Origin: Pedobacter antarcticus
Lineage (GTDB): Bacteria; Bacteroidota; Bacteroidia; Sphingobacteriales; Sphingobacteriaceae
Assembly: GCF_900112985.1 (NCBI RefSeq)
Contig: NZ_FONS01000006.1
Span: 264,809-328,808 of the forward strand
Reading direction: 5' to 3'
Length of the DNA: 64,000 bases
Shown: piece after piece, positions 10,201 to 18,268 of the stretch
How the letters are laid out: the number at the start of each line of letters is the position of its first letter
Position numbering within the stretch: position 1 is the first letter of the stretch
The notes under the pieces: model-generated
The model's input: the letters and a program-made list of their open reading frames with translations, nothing else
Database searches by the model: none
Told to the model about the DNA's origin: nothing
Made by a program: the position numbers and the translations under genes

Positions 10201-10305
10201 TTCCTGGCCTGAGACCTGAAAACTAAATAAAATTACTGTAGAGAACAGCCATATTATCTTGTGGAAATGGCATAGCTGTTTCTGAACATGGAGAAATATT
10301 CGCAT
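7264..10305 (-). CDS. SusC/RagA-family TonB-linked outer-membrane receptor
   Basis: A 1013-residue outer-membrane transporter. The signal peptide ends near FQVSGQ (about 34). A carboxypeptidase-D regulatory-like domain follows (IRGRVTGQNDKLPISGATI, about 36-110), then the plug with the SusC signature: SLRGKVAGIQI, PLLVIDGFV and DIESIEIVKGAAASALYGTR. The remaining 700 residues or so are barrel strands ending SAKLTLNF, a C-terminal aromatic as needed for BAM insertion. With the SusD-like lipoprotein encoded 18 bases downstream it should import an oligomeric nutrient using TonB energy. No anti-sigma/sigma pair is adjacent. Upstream lies a roughly 360-base region that may hold a structured leader. 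Confidence 0.93.
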   Translation of the reverse strand: MRIFLHVQKQLCHFHKIIWLFSTVILFSFQVSGQEIRGRVTGQNDKLPISGATIKVKGTKAGTITDHKGEFALNLPAGSDSISVNFIGYLPRVLPARGNTNLQITLQEDSKTLSDVVVTGVAEGTSRKKLGFALTKISTDQINTVPGTDAAQSLRGKVAGIQISQSAGNGDATVYLRGAKSVSGNIAPLLVIDGFVTALSLSDLNPQDIESIEIVKGAAASALYGTRGEGGIIQVLTKKGRGMGKVNIVIDNELGLSNVQNVPPTSKFHHFKVNPDGSFVLNGNARTLDVQENGFSLNLHPYQNTYDNVNNMLNNNPYFTNYVSVSTSEEKYNLYASFQNQYKGGVAEPVGADKRQTALFNFGYKPVKNLEFDLTLQYFNTVKPSASITSSGSGSLLYATSLYEPFINLQEKDASGKYAFKPYGFDIQNFNVNNPFYQLSYREYANNTDNLLAGLKVRYKISDKLSAEVYGSIQNENYNQSDYYPIGYQTISADITRNNGYYGELDRKINSKNGQAQLNYNNSIGDLEFGATLKTVYEENRETSLSASGYNLSAPVKSLEAAAADTRDIKSTWEQTVNYGYFLNLKAGWKEKFFLDVLGRLDNSSRFGTAVGTAFFPRVSAAYRLTQDVNLGKLNELKFRVAYGKAGSLPPFGAKESLVSLTSSGGVSYQRRENTDLKRAITSELEFGIDAQFFNKINVQANYAFSNSKNDFILVPPFAPTNGSAKIYSNLGAVKSNSLELEVNGNLITNSRFTWNSGLTFSRIRSTITSLGGIPEFTDGDFRKAEGVSPFAFYGYSILTNLSQLETNNNNVVTNAAGGIHPLSDFTVNKLGFVVLKSQMGTATETPLLYENAATGNSKVIGDAQPDFVIGFSNTFNLGPLSLYTVLDWKQGGQKYNETQQYLTYQYRSPFSDQAAEAGLPLAFTTGVFNAQQTTDYWLRKSSYVSLREVSLSYKIPLKSLGIHKALSAARFSLVGRNLYTWTSFTGVTPEGDQDFYDYPAYRIYSAKLTLNF

Positions 10306-10393
10306 ATTTAAAATGGTTTTTTAATGATTTAATTAATTAACTGGAAGATTCCGGTGCGTGATTGGCGTTACATTACCGGTTTCTGATACTAAG

Positions 10394-10414
10394 CCGGCAA
10401 GATATTCTTGCCGG
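10394..10414. promoter_or_regulatory. Hairpin in the susC-like upstream region
   Basis: CCGGCAAG (10394-10401) and CTTGCCGG (10407-10414) form a perfect 8-bp stem with a 5-base loop. On the plus strand it is followed by a T-rich run (TTTGTTTTTG), like an intrinsic terminator, yet no plus-strand gene precedes it. On the minus strand it would lie in the susC-like leader. Either a stop for antisense transcription or a leader structure. Confidence 0.4.
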
Positions 10415-10528
10415 TTTGTTTTTGTCTGGTAAGTTTATTTCATATGTTTCTTTAAGGTGGTTTAAAAAGTGGACGAATCCCTCAGTCTTTCTTTATAAGA
10501 ATAATGATGAAGAATACAGTAATCGGCA

Positions 10529-10536
10529 CAAATATA
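10529..10536 (-). promoter_or_regulatory. Candidate -7 box upstream of the susC-like gene
   Basis: The minus strand reads TATATTTG, matching the Bacteroidota consensus TAnnTTTG. No good TTG element was found about 20 bases further upstream, so this is only a candidate; it would give a leader of about 215 bases. Confidence 0.3.
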
Positions 10537-10612
10537 TAAATAGACTACTAAATTACTAGTCTTTTAAGGGATTAAATATAATTCTCTTACAGACCAGGTT
10601 AAAGTGCATAAA

Positions 10613-10644
10613 AAACCCGGCTGATTGTGTAATCAGCCGGGTTT
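10613..10644 (-). terminator. Strong hairpin terminator of the Oar-like receptor gene
   Basis: A 14-bp perfect stem (AAACCCGGCTGATT at 10613-10626 and its complement at 10631-10644) with a four-base loop, 24 bases past the stop codon of the Oar-like gene. The minus strand leaves the stem with T residues. This is the clearest intrinsic terminator in the left half of the window. Confidence 0.8.
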
Positions 10645-10667
10645 AAAAAGTTTGAAGGAACTAAGTA

Positions 10668-13600
10668 TTAAAAGCTGTATCTCAAGCCAAACTGCATTTG
10701 AAAACGGGAACCAAAGAAGTCTTTTGAATAGGTACTCGTATTTGCCTGATCAAATGTATAAGTTGGATTTACCGTAGCGGAACCAGGAGTTGCTGCTTTT
10801 AAACCAATACTTGCCATAGAGTTATAAGTATTTGGAGAGAAATATTGAACACCCCAGTTTTTATTAAGCAGGTTCGTCAGGTTTACAATATCATAAGTAA
10901 AAGTAAGGCTCTGCTTTTTAGCACCACTTCCTGCAACAAAGATATCCTGTGAGAAACGAAAATCTGCCTGTACGTTCCACGGCGTGCGCGCTCCGTTGCG
11001 TTCTGTGAACTGACCTCTTCTTGTTTTCAGATACTTATCATCATCAATAAACGAATCGAAAGCTGCTACCTGACTGGCAGCCGTTACCAATACCGCTCCG
11101 TTCGCATCTTTCAGATCGGTAATGAAATTAGCCGTTTCTCCAGCTTTTGGAATATACATTAAACTTACGTTCTGCCCTGTTCCATTGATTGTAGTATTTA
11201 GTAATCCATAAGAATATGGTGAACCTGATTGTGCACTGAAGAACAGCGAGAAGTTCGACACATACTTACTCTCACGATCCCAGGCATGTCTGAAATTAAG
11301 GGTCGCCACAATACGGTTACGGATGTCAAAATTGGAATAAGCCAGTTGCGGATTATTCGGACTTAATGACTGGTTCAACTGCCAGTTGGATTCCATTGAG
11401 TTACGGATACCATTAGTGATATCTTTTGACTGTCCGTAAGTATAAGCTCCCATTATATCAAGACCGAAAGGGAATGATTTACTTACCTGACCGGTTAAGC
11501 TGTAACGATATCCTTTTCCTGTATTTGACAATAGATAGGCATTGCTATAAGCTGAATTAATCGCCTGGTTATTATTCGCTTTCTGATAAATCGGCTGCTG
11601 ATGATTTACATCATAAGGATAGTAAATCGGGTTATCCAGGAAGTTAATCTGTTGAAATTTAAGATCGTGTATAACTTTAGTATAAATACCTTCTACCGTA
11701 AACTTCCAGTTATCATCTGTCTTATAATCAAATGCCAGACTTGTTCTCCAAGTTTTCGGCATTTTAAAGTTATTGTCAATCAGATCGACCTGAGTCGCCC
11801 CATTGGCATCATTAACATTTACACCTTGCTTAGAAACGTAACCTGCCTCACCGTTTCCGGTTAATGCGTCTTTAATCGGGTCTGAACCTGGTGCCGGCTT
11901 TACTGGTGAGGAACCTGTATAAGTATATTTCTTATCAAATCCGCCGTAAGTAACTCCATTATTATAATAAGCATAACCTAACCATGCGAATGGAACACGT
12001 CCGGTGAATAATCCGCTACCTCCGCGTAATACCATCTTCTGATCACCATTAATATCATAGTTAAAACCAACTCTTGGTGAGATCTGAATCTGTCCCAGGA
12101 AATCATTTTTAATATCTTTTGGAAGTGTGTAGGTAAATGTGTTGCCGTAATTAGGATCTACAGGCGCATTGACTGTTTTATCGCTCAAAGGCTGTTTGTT
12201 CGGCAGATCTGCCAGATCGAAACGCACACCGTAAGTTAATTTAAAACGGTCTGTCACCTGGTATTGATCTTCTCCGTATACGCTATACATATTCAGCTTA
12301 AATTCCGCCGGTGGATTAGACATAATATAATCCCTTGAATTGTCTGTATAATTAAAGTTTGTACGGACGCGGTTTGGTTTATTGGCCAGGAAATCTGCAA
12401 CATTTGAATAAGCAACCCTACCGTTCCATGCATTTACAAAACCATAGTTGATATTATACAATTCATTGTGTGTACCTATTGTGAAAGTATGTTTTCCTTT
12501 GGTAAAAGTATAGTTATCCGTGAATTCAAAAGTCTTTTGCTTCATATTGAATATACTGGCTTCGCGGTCTGTGCCCAAAAAGATAGTTCCACCGCGTCCG
12601 CCGATTTCTATTTGTGGAATAGCAGGATCTGAAGTTGGGTCTCTGAAATCATGAATATTGGAATACCCGATTACCAGACTATTAGAAGCATCATTCGATA
12701 GTCTGCTTTTTAATTCAGCAACTGTGGAACTCTGATTGTTAGTTTGTTTATAGTCTATACCGCCAAATCTGAAGTTGGCCTGATCACGCTCTAAATTCGT
12801 CGCTGTAGAGCGAATGGTATTATTACGGATCGTTAACTGATTTTTATCGTTAATGTTCCAGTCCAAACGGTTAAAGAACTTATTTGATTTCGCATAGATA
12901 TTATAATCTCCTGCTGAACCTGCATCAATTCCATAATTGGTCTTCATGTAATTGGTAATCAGGTTTGCCTCATCGGCAGTAATTACTTTCATATCGGGAG
13001 ATCCTGCACCTAAAATAACCGGATCCTGACGTCTGGTGATCTCTTCATTAGTAAAGAAGAACAGTTTGTTTTTAATGATCGGGAACCCTAATCTGAATCC
13101 GGTCTGATAATCATGGAAGGACGATGGCTCTTTACTATTATCACCAGCTTTATTTCTGCCAATCAATGATGCGTTACGCCCATAACCATAAATGGATCCT
13201 GAAACATCGTTGGTACCGGAGCGTGTAACAGCATTTACACTACCGCCCGTAAAATTTCCAATTTTCACATCATAAGGTGCCAGCAGAACCTGAACATCCT
13301 GGATTGCATCTATAGACACCGGATTAGTCCTGGTACTGCTTCCTGGCATGCCCGAACTCCCACTTTGCCCACCTAAGGACGGGCTGAAGCCAATCGCATC
13401 GTTATTAATTGCACCATCAATAGTAACATTATTATACCTGAAGTTCGTTCCAACAAAAGAGTTGTCTTTACTCCCCTGTGGAGTAACCCGCGTTACATCT
13501 GTCAAACTCCGGCTTACTGTAGGCATATTTTTAATCTGCTCTTCGCCGATACGGGTACCCGCACCTATTTTAGTACCACCTCTTGTGCCTGCCACTACAA

Positions 13601-13967
13601 CTTCGCCAAGCTGCGTACCTTCATCTTCTAGTGTGATATCAAGACGCTGATCTGCACCCAGACTGAGATTGATATTTTCTTTTTCCTGTTTACTGTAGCC
13701 TACATAACTGACCGTTACTTTATATGGTCCACCGGGGTTTAAATTATTTACCCGGTAAGCACCTTCTGCGCTGGTCATTGCACCGTATTTTGTACCGGTA
13801 GGTACATGAATAATGAGTACGCTTGCTCCCGGAATAGCTTCCCCTTTAGCATCGCGTACTTTACCGTTCATACTTGATGTAGTTACCTGTGCGCTTACGC
13901 TGAATCCTGCACATATAAGTACCATCAGGATTAAGTGTTTTAAGTTGATAGTAAGTATCCTCTTCAT
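10668..13967 (-). CDS. Oar-like TonB-dependent outer-membrane receptor
   Basis: A 1099-residue outer-membrane protein. I start it at the ATG at 13965-13967 (MKRILTINLK), which gives a clean signal peptide ending FSVSAQ; a further in-frame start at 14003 adds charged residues in front. After it come a carboxypeptidase-regulatory-like domain (MNGKVRDAKGEAIPGASVLI), a plug-like region (NMPTVSRSLTDVTRVTPQG, then VSIDAIQDVQVLLAPYDVK and NAVTRSGTNDVSGSIYGYGR), and a long barrel ending FGLRYSF. The plug style and lack of a SusD partner match the Oar/TonB receptor-like class typified by Myxococcus Oar, often linked to secretion or uptake of peptides. It is monocistronic by layout: strong terminator downstream and a long inverted repeat upstream. 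Confidence 0.88.
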   Translation of the reverse strand: MKRILTINLKHLILMVLICAGFSVSAQVTTSSMNGKVRDAKGEAIPGASVLIIHVPTGTKYGAMTSAEGAYRVNNLNPGGPYKVTVSYVGYSKQEKENINLSLGADQRLDITLEDEGTQLGEVVVAGTRGGTKIGAGTRIGEEQIKNMPTVSRSLTDVTRVTPQGSKDNSFVGTNFRYNNVTIDGAINNDAIGFSPSLGGQSGSSGMPGSSTRTNPVSIDAIQDVQVLLAPYDVKIGNFTGGSVNAVTRSGTNDVSGSIYGYGRNASLIGRNKAGDNSKEPSSFHDYQTGFRLGFPIIKNKLFFFTNEEITRRQDPVILGAGSPDMKVITADEANLITNYMKTNYGIDAGSAGDYNIYAKSNKFFNRLDWNINDKNQLTIRNNTIRSTATNLERDQANFRFGGIDYKQTNNQSSTVAELKSRLSNDASNSLVIGYSNIHDFRDPTSDPAIPQIEIGGRGGTIFLGTDREASIFNMKQKTFEFTDNYTFTKGKHTFTIGTHNELYNINYGFVNAWNGRVAYSNVADFLANKPNRVRTNFNYTDNSRDYIMSNPPAEFKLNMYSVYGEDQYQVTDRFKLTYGVRFDLADLPNKQPLSDKTVNAPVDPNYGNTFTYTLPKDIKNDFLGQIQISPRVGFNYDINGDQKMVLRGGSGLFTGRVPFAWLGYAYYNNGVTYGGFDKKYTYTGSSPVKPAPGSDPIKDALTGNGEAGYVSKQGVNVNDANGATQVDLIDNNFKMPKTWRTSLAFDYKTDDNWKFTVEGIYTKVIHDLKFQQINFLDNPIYYPYDVNHQQPIYQKANNNQAINSAYSNAYLLSNTGKGYRYSLTGQVSKSFPFGLDIMGAYTYGQSKDITNGIRNSMESNWQLNQSLSPNNPQLAYSNFDIRNRIVATLNFRHAWDRESKYVSNFSLFFSAQSGSPYSYGLLNTTINGTGQNVSLMYIPKAGETANFITDLKDANGAVLVTAASQVAAFDSFIDDDKYLKTRRGQFTERNGARTPWNVQADFRFSQDIFVAGSGAKKQSLTFTYDIVNLTNLLNKNWGVQYFSPNTYNSMASIGLKAATPGSATVNPTYTFDQANTSTYSKDFFGSRFQMQFGLRYSF

Positions 13968-14276
13968 TTTGCTGATTTTGTTTTCCCAAAAAAAGCGACC
14001 CAAGATGATCTTAACATTAATTCCATGTTAATCTATTTCTGAATTAACATGGAATTAAAATGAGGTTAAAACGGAATTAAAACTAAATTAAAACAGGCCT
14101 CTGAAGTATTTATTGCAAAGATCGGTAAAACATCATTGAACGATCTTCTTAAAGAGCCCCTTTCCAATCCCCTTAATTTCCGGTTAAGTGTATATTAAAT
14201 TTATGTTAACATGATCAGATTTGGAAGGAAACCTGCGGGAACCAATAAATTTCCGCTTAAAATTCACCTGATTTTA
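13968..14276. other. Upstream region of the Oar-like gene
   Basis: About 310 bases without a gene. Nearest the Oar-like start is the 42-base inverted repeat at 14017-14058, followed by several spaced copies of a GGAATTAAAA/GGTTAAAAC-like unit (to about 14094) and a second TGTTAACA dyad near 14202-14211. The 76-codon plus-strand frame at 14211 is antisense to the VOC gene and is not believed. Confidence 0.5.
14017..14058. repeat. 16-bp perfect inverted repeat upstream of the Oar-like gene
   Basis: TTAATTCCATGTTAAT (14017-14032) is exactly complementary to 14043-14058, separated by 10 bases, 50-91 bases upstream of the chosen Oar-like start. It could bind a dimeric regulator or form a cruciform or leader hairpin. 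No T run follows, so a terminator is unlikely. Confidence 0.7.
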
Positions 14277-14687
14277 TCAATTCATAGAGTGAAAACCAAT
14301 CGGATTTCCTTCTGTGTCAGCGCAAATCCCGCAGAATCCATACTGCCCTATCGACATCTTCTGGTTAAGCACCTTTCCACCCGCTGCTTCGACACGCGAT
14401 ATTTCCAGGGCACAGTCGTCACATTCAAAATAAATAAGTGATCCACCTTTACCAGGCCCCATCATTGATGATTTAACTAGAGCCCCACTAATACCTGGTG
14501 CATCCATTACTCCTGGAAAAAACAGCATTTCATAATTTTCATCACACTCTTCTTCATTCCCAACTACCTCGGGTTTAGGCATATGCTGCATTTCAATATC
14601 CAGCACAGTCTGATAAAACTGTTGGGCTCTGCCCATGTCTTCTACATAAATCTCTGCCCATGCAAAAGGATTTTTAAAATTTGTCAT
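14277..14687 (-). CDS. VOC-superfamily (glyoxalase/bleomycin-resistance fold) protein
   Basis: A 136-residue cytosolic protein of the vicinal-oxygen-chelate fold. The start is typical (NPFAWAEIYVEDMGRAQQFYQTVL), with two beta-alpha-beta-beta-beta modules; the second begins at SLIYFECDDCALEISRVEAAGGKV and ends with GFCGICADTEGNPIGFHSMN, the usual terminal strand. Such proteins act as metal-dependent isomerases, dioxygenases or drug-binding proteins; substrate and metal use are not predictable here. An acidic, cysteine-containing insert (GNEEECDENYE) near residue 43 distinguishes it from standard glyoxalase I. It stands alone between two unrelated genes. Confidence 0.8.
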   Translation of the reverse strand: MTNFKNPFAWAEIYVEDMGRAQQFYQTVLDIEMQHMPKPEVVGNEEECDENYEMLFFPGVMDAPGISGALVKSSMMGPGKGGSLIYFECDDCALEISRVEAAGGKVLNQKMSIGQYGFCGICADTEGNPIGFHSMN

Positions 14688-14886
14688 CTCTTTAAGGTTT
14701 TTGTTTTGTCCACATATATTGTCCTCGCGCCAGAGGATTGATTTCTGTTCTATATAAAGATCAGTTTAATTCACCGGGAAATTGATAGGCAAAAAGGACA
14801 AAAGAAAGGTGTGTTTGAGTCAATCCTTAACGCTGTAAATTGATAGAATGGTTATTATTTGTTAACCTTGATAGTATATATTCCAA

Positions 14887-16017
14887 ATGACTGTACACAC
14901 TACAACCCAAAACACATTGCAAAGCAAAAAACACTTTGAAATTCTGGATGGCCTCCGAGGGGTTGCAGCTATCGCAATTGTGCTCTTTCATTTTATGGAA
15001 GTGGCTTATTCGGATTTCAGCCAGAATTTTATCGCACATGGTTTTTTGGCTGTAGACTTTTTTTTCTGCCTGTCAGGCTTCGTGATCGGATATGCATATG
15101 ATGACCGGATTGGTAAAATGGGCCTCACCGCTTTTTTTAAAACCAGACTGATCAGATTACATCCGCTGGTTATTCTGGGTTCTGTACTGGGTCTGCTGGC
15201 TTTCCTTTATGATCCATTTGGTGGTCATCCGGAGTTATACAGTACCGGAAAAATTGTTATCATTTTCTTCAGTTCAATCCTGCTTATTCCCTATCCGGTT
15301 GTAGATGAACGTTTCTTCAATCTTTTTGCCCTTAATGCACCATCATGGTCTTTATTCTGGGAATATATGGCAAATCTGGTCTATGCTTTTATACTTTGCA
15401 GAACTGGCCGCAACATTATATTTTTACTAACAGCAATTGCGGCAGTTGCCGTATTTACCGTTGGTTATCAGAAAGGTTCTTTATTGGGTGGTTGGGATGG
15501 TTCCAGTTTCTGGGATGGTTTTATCCGGATTTCTTATTCTTTTCTCGCCGGGTTATTAGTTTACCGGTCTAACTGGATTATTAAAAATAAACTTGGTTTT
15601 TCCGGACTCGCTATTTTGTTACTACTTGCATTTATTATGCCTCATTCGGAGTGGAACTGGCTCACACAACCGCTTGTCGTACTCTTTTACTTCCCACTTC
15701 TTATTTCGTTAGGGGCTGGAGCTGCACTCAGTGAAGGGCTTAAAAAGATTTGCTTGTTCTCCGGACAGATTTCTTATCCTTTATACATGACACATTATGC
15801 CGTGATATGGATGTTCTTTAATTATTATACAACCCATAAACCCGGACCTGCACAGTTATTCTGGATTATTTCCGGCGGCATTATACTATTAATTACCTTT
15901 GCATATCTTGCAATGATACTTTACGACATCCCGGTGCGCAATTATCTGACCCGAAAATTTAAAAAAGGACAAATTACTCTTGCAGCATATGAGAAAAACA
16001 ACAATAATCCACGATAA
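14887..16017 (+). CDS. Membrane acyltransferase, acyltransferase-3 (OafA/YrhL-like) family
   Basis: A 376-residue integral membrane protein with about ten hydrophobic segments. The diagnostic start is ILDGLRGVAAIAIVLFHFME (residues 19-38), with the family's R and H residues, followed by FFCLSGFVIGYAYDDRI and the FKTRLIRLHPL motif. Members transfer acetyl or other acyl groups to sugars, peptidoglycan or lipids at the membrane. There is no periplasmic SGNH domain, so it is the short form. The next gene, a GNAT-like acetyltransferase, begins inside its last codons, which suggests co-translation. The substrate is unknown. Confidence 0.88.
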   Translation: MTVHTTTQNTLQSKKHFEILDGLRGVAAIAIVLFHFMEVAYSDFSQNFIAHGFLAVDFFFCLSGFVIGYAYDDRIGKMGLTAFFKTRLIRLHPLVILGSVLGLLAFLYDPFGGHPELYSTGKIVIIFFSSILLIPYPVVDERFFNLFALNAPSWSLFWEYMANLVYAFILCRTGRNIIFLLTAIAAVAVFTVGYQKGSLLGGWDGSSFWDGFIRISYSFLAGLLVYRSNWIIKNKLGFSGLAILLLLAFIMPHSEWNWLTQPLVVLFYFPLLISLGAGAALSEGLKKICLFSGQISYPLYMTHYAVIWMFFNYYTTHKPGPAQLFWIISGGIILLITFAYLAMILYDIPVRNYLTRKFKKGQITLAAYEKNNNNPR

Positions 16018-16891
16018 TGAGTATGAAATCGTAAGTGCCTACAGAGATAATACGCTACTGAGGCACAGCTTCAATGACTTAACTCAGCAAACTTATAAAT
16101 TTGACTTTGAAAATTGGTTTAACCTGGGATACTGGGGTGAAAACTATATACCCTACTCCTTAGTAAAAGACACTAAAATCGTAGCAAATATTTCCGTGAA
16201 CATTATTGACTTTGATGTTCATGGAGACAGAAAGCAATATATTCAAATAGGAACGGTAATGACTGATAGAGATCACCGCAATCTCGGTATGAGCAGGTTC
16301 CTGATGGAGCTCGTCCTCAATGAATGGGAGTCTGAAACAGATTTGATCTATCTATTTGCAAATAATACTGTTCTGGATTTCTACCCTAAATTTGGATTCC
16401 AGTCCATCAGTGAATATGAATATACAAAGTCCGGTCCTTTTGGAAGAACTAACACCGGAGTTGTACAACTGGATATGTCCGATGCAACGGCCCGGCAAAC
16501 CTTATATGATATTGTCGACAAATCTGTGATATCTGCAAAACTATCCATGCTGAACAATCCTAACCTTGTCTTATTTTACTGCACTTCTTTCATGCGGGAC
16601 CAGGTTTTTTACATACCCGACTTACATGCAATTGCAATTGCAGAATTTGAAACAGGAATCTGCTACCTGCATGACATATTCTGCCGGGAACAAATTTCCC
16701 TGGATGATGTGATTAATTCAATTGTCCGTAGCGACACAAAAAAAGTAGTTCTAGGCTTTGCGCCTGCAGACTCTTCTGCCTATAATATTGAAATACTGAC
16801 CACAGAACCCGATACGCTTTTTGTTAAACCGGGTATAGCTGAGCTTTTCGACCGGGAGCTATTAAGGTTTCCGGTCTTGTCTCATGCCTGA
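15989..16891 (+). CDS. GNAT-family N-acetyltransferase
   Basis: A 300-residue protein starting at ATG 15989-15991, inside the end of the acyltransferase gene (29-base overlap). The N-terminal half is a GNAT domain: the acetyl-CoA loop region reads IGTVMTDRDHRNLGMSRFLM (residues about 84-103), a variant of the V...R..GIG..L motif, followed by the AxxFYxKxGF-like stretch NNTVLDFYPKFGFQSISEY. The C-terminal 150 residues look like a second, degenerate half with no motif I can assign. A GNAT enzyme would acetylate an amine, but the target is not evident. The overlap with the membrane acyltransferase suggests the two are made together. Confidence 0.78.
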   Translation: MRKTTIIHDNEYEIVSAYRDNTLLRHSFNDLTQQTYKFDFENWFNLGYWGENYIPYSLVKDTKIVANISVNIIDFDVHGDRKQYIQIGTVMTDRDHRNLGMSRFLMELVLNEWESETDLIYLFANNTVLDFYPKFGFQSISEYEYTKSGPFGRTNTGVVQLDMSDATARQTLYDIVDKSVISAKLSMLNNPNLVLFYCTSFMRDQVFYIPDLHAIAIAEFETGICYLHDIFCREQISLDDVINSIVRSDTKKVVLGFAPADSSAYNIEILTTEPDTLFVKPGIAELFDRELLRFPVLSHA

Positions 16892-16932
16892 TTTTAAGGC
16901 GTCTATTATTAGCTTTAAATTATAATATCATT

Positions 16933-17613
16933 ATGGAACTTGAGGAACATTATACCAACAGGAGTGGATGGCTAAGGGCAGCAGTTTTAGGGGCTAATGA
17001 TGGTATCCTGTCGACGACCAGTCTGGCTATCGGTATCGCTGCGGCGAGTACAACACGGGAACCTATTATCCTTGCGGCACTCGCCGGCCTTGTTGCCGGT
17101 GCACTCTCCATGGCGGCTGGAGAATATGTTTCTGTAAGCTCCCAGGCAGATATCGAAACCGCGGACCTGAACAGAGAAAAGAACGAACTGGATACAATGC
17201 CGGAAGTTGAGCTGAAGGAACTTGCGAAACTATACATAGAAAGGGGTTTGGATGAAGAGCTTGCCACGCAGGTGGCCATACAGCTTTCTGCCCACGATGC
17301 TTTAGGTGCACATGCTAAAGATGAACTTGGTATCAACGAAATTACCCAGGCTAAACCAATGCAGGCGGCCCTGGCTTCAGCAGCATCTTTTGTAACGGGT
17401 GGAATGCTTCCGATGTTGGTGTCGATCTTTGCCCCATTAGATCTAATGGTCGTCTACCAGTATAGTTTATCTATTATTTTCCTGGCCCTATCAGCATTGA
17501 TCGCGGCTAAAGCCGGAGGTTCGAGCAAAAGCAAAGCAGTAATCAGGATCTGCTTCTGGGGAACCGCAGCAATGGCAATGACAGCATTGGTTGGCTATCT
17601 ATTCGGGCAGTAA
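16933..17613 (+). CDS. VIT1/CCC1-family iron/manganese transporter
   Basis: A 226-residue membrane protein. The first segment holds the family signature LRAAVLGANDGILSTTSLAIG (from residue 14). TM2 contains AGALSMAAGEYVSVSSQ (about residues 55-71), then comes a charged cytosolic stretch of metal-binding helices (ETADLNREKNELDTMPEVEL, with several Glu), and three TM segments to the end. Members move Fe2+ or Mn2+ out of the cytosol in exchange for protons; the metal is not decided by sequence alone. It lies 41 bases after the GNAT gene on the same strand. Confidence 0.9.
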   Translation: MELEEHYTNRSGWLRAAVLGANDGILSTTSLAIGIAAASTTREPIILAALAGLVAGALSMAAGEYVSVSSQADIETADLNREKNELDTMPEVELKELAKLYIERGLDEELATQVAIQLSAHDALGAHAKDELGINEITQAKPMQAALASAASFVTGGMLPMLVSIFAPLDLMVVYQYSLSIIFLALSALIAAKAGGSSKSKAVIRICFWGTAAMAMTALVGYLFGQ

Positions 17614-17636
17614 GATAATTTGCCTCACAAATTATC
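17614..17636 (+). terminator. 9-bp hairpin directly after the VIT1/CCC1 gene
   Basis: GATAATTTG (17614-17622) pairs perfectly with CAAATTATC (17628-17636) across a five-base loop, starting at the base after the stop codon. There is no clear T run, so it is a weak intrinsic terminator or a 3'-end stabilising stem. Confidence 0.4.
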
Positions 17637-17753
17637 GCGCTTGAAGTATAAGAAAGAGTGCAAACCCTACGCGGATTACGATATAAAATGTATTATTTGA
17701 TTCTTTTATTTTCTTTTAAAAACTGTTCCACTTTTTTTATCGTAATTGATAAC

Positions 17754-17945
17754 ATGATCGAAAGAATTGAAAGAGGAAACGTGTTTTTGTGTATAGAAGC
17801 TTTATATCTGAATTATATAGCTGTAGTATTTGAAAAAGGCAAAGTCTACTACGCACCAAAAGATAACACAATTGAAAATGAAGTCCACATTGCAGGATGG
17901 GATCATGACATTCTGAATAAACATTTTCAATTGGTGGAAATGTAG
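17754..17945 (+). CDS. Small hypothetical protein (63 aa)
   Basis: A 63-residue frame from the ATG at 17754 (MIERIERGNVFLCIEALYLN). The composition looks protein-like, with alternating hydrophobic strands (YIAVVFEKGKVYYAP) and an acidic C-terminus. A longer reading from 17658 would add a cysteine/phenylalanine-rich stretch starting at a non-ATG codon and is less likely. It overlaps the end of the convergent membrane-protein gene by 19 bases. I do not recognise a family. Confidence 0.4.
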   Translation: MIERIERGNVFLCIEALYLNYIAVVFEKGKVYYAPKDNTIENEVHIAGWDHDILNKHFQLVEM

Positions 17946-18268
17946 GTGAATTTATTCTGCATAGTTTTTTTTAGAATCAGAATTACTACAAATATCCCTA
18001 AAACAAATGCAGAACAGGAAATCATCATCCCTGCAACCAGCTGGAAAGGATTCATTTGATAAATTATCAATAAACAGGACACTATGACCATCGCAATAAT
18101 CCATTTTCCCAATCGCTCCTCTTTTTTGTAGACAACTGAATACTTCACTTTGTAGCTCTGGAAAGTTATATATTTTAGTCGTTTTGAAAACTGCGCTGAA
18201 GGCTGGTCTTTCCCATATTTCTGTAAAATGGGATAAAGAGGCTCAGTATCAAATTTCATGTCTTTCAT
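17927..18268 (-). CDS. Small membrane protein encoded with an ECF sigma factor
   Basis: A 113-residue protein with a basic N-terminal cytosolic part (about 1-52) and two adjacent transmembrane segments (about 53-70 and 77-98). Its ATG overlaps the end of the sigma-factor gene by four bases, so the two are translationally coupled. That position and topology are those of an anti-sigma or sigma-associated membrane protein, but no zinc-anti-sigma HxxxCxxC motif is visible, so the role is inferred from context only. Confidence 0.7.
   Translation of the reverse strand: MKDMKFDTEPLYPILQKYGKDQPSAQFSKRLKYITFQSYKVKYSVVYKKEERLGKWIIAMVIVSCLLIIYQMNPFQLVAGMMISCSAFVLGIFVVILILKKTMQNKFTYISTN

Larger units (their letters stand above)
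10306..10667. other. Intergenic region with possible structured leader of the susC-like gene
   Basis: About 360 bases between the susC-like start and the stop of the Oar-like receptor gene. It contains an 8-bp perfect hairpin (10394-10414), a minus-strand box matching TAnnTTTG (10529-10536) and the terminator of the upstream gene (10613-10644). If the box is the promoter, the susC-like message has a leader of roughly 200 bases. No convincing coding sequence is present; the 65-codon plus frame at 10362 looks like chance. Confidence 0.5.

Noticed and set aside
14211..14441. 76-codon plus-strand frame
   Set aside because: Antisense to the VOC gene with no start context; a shadow.
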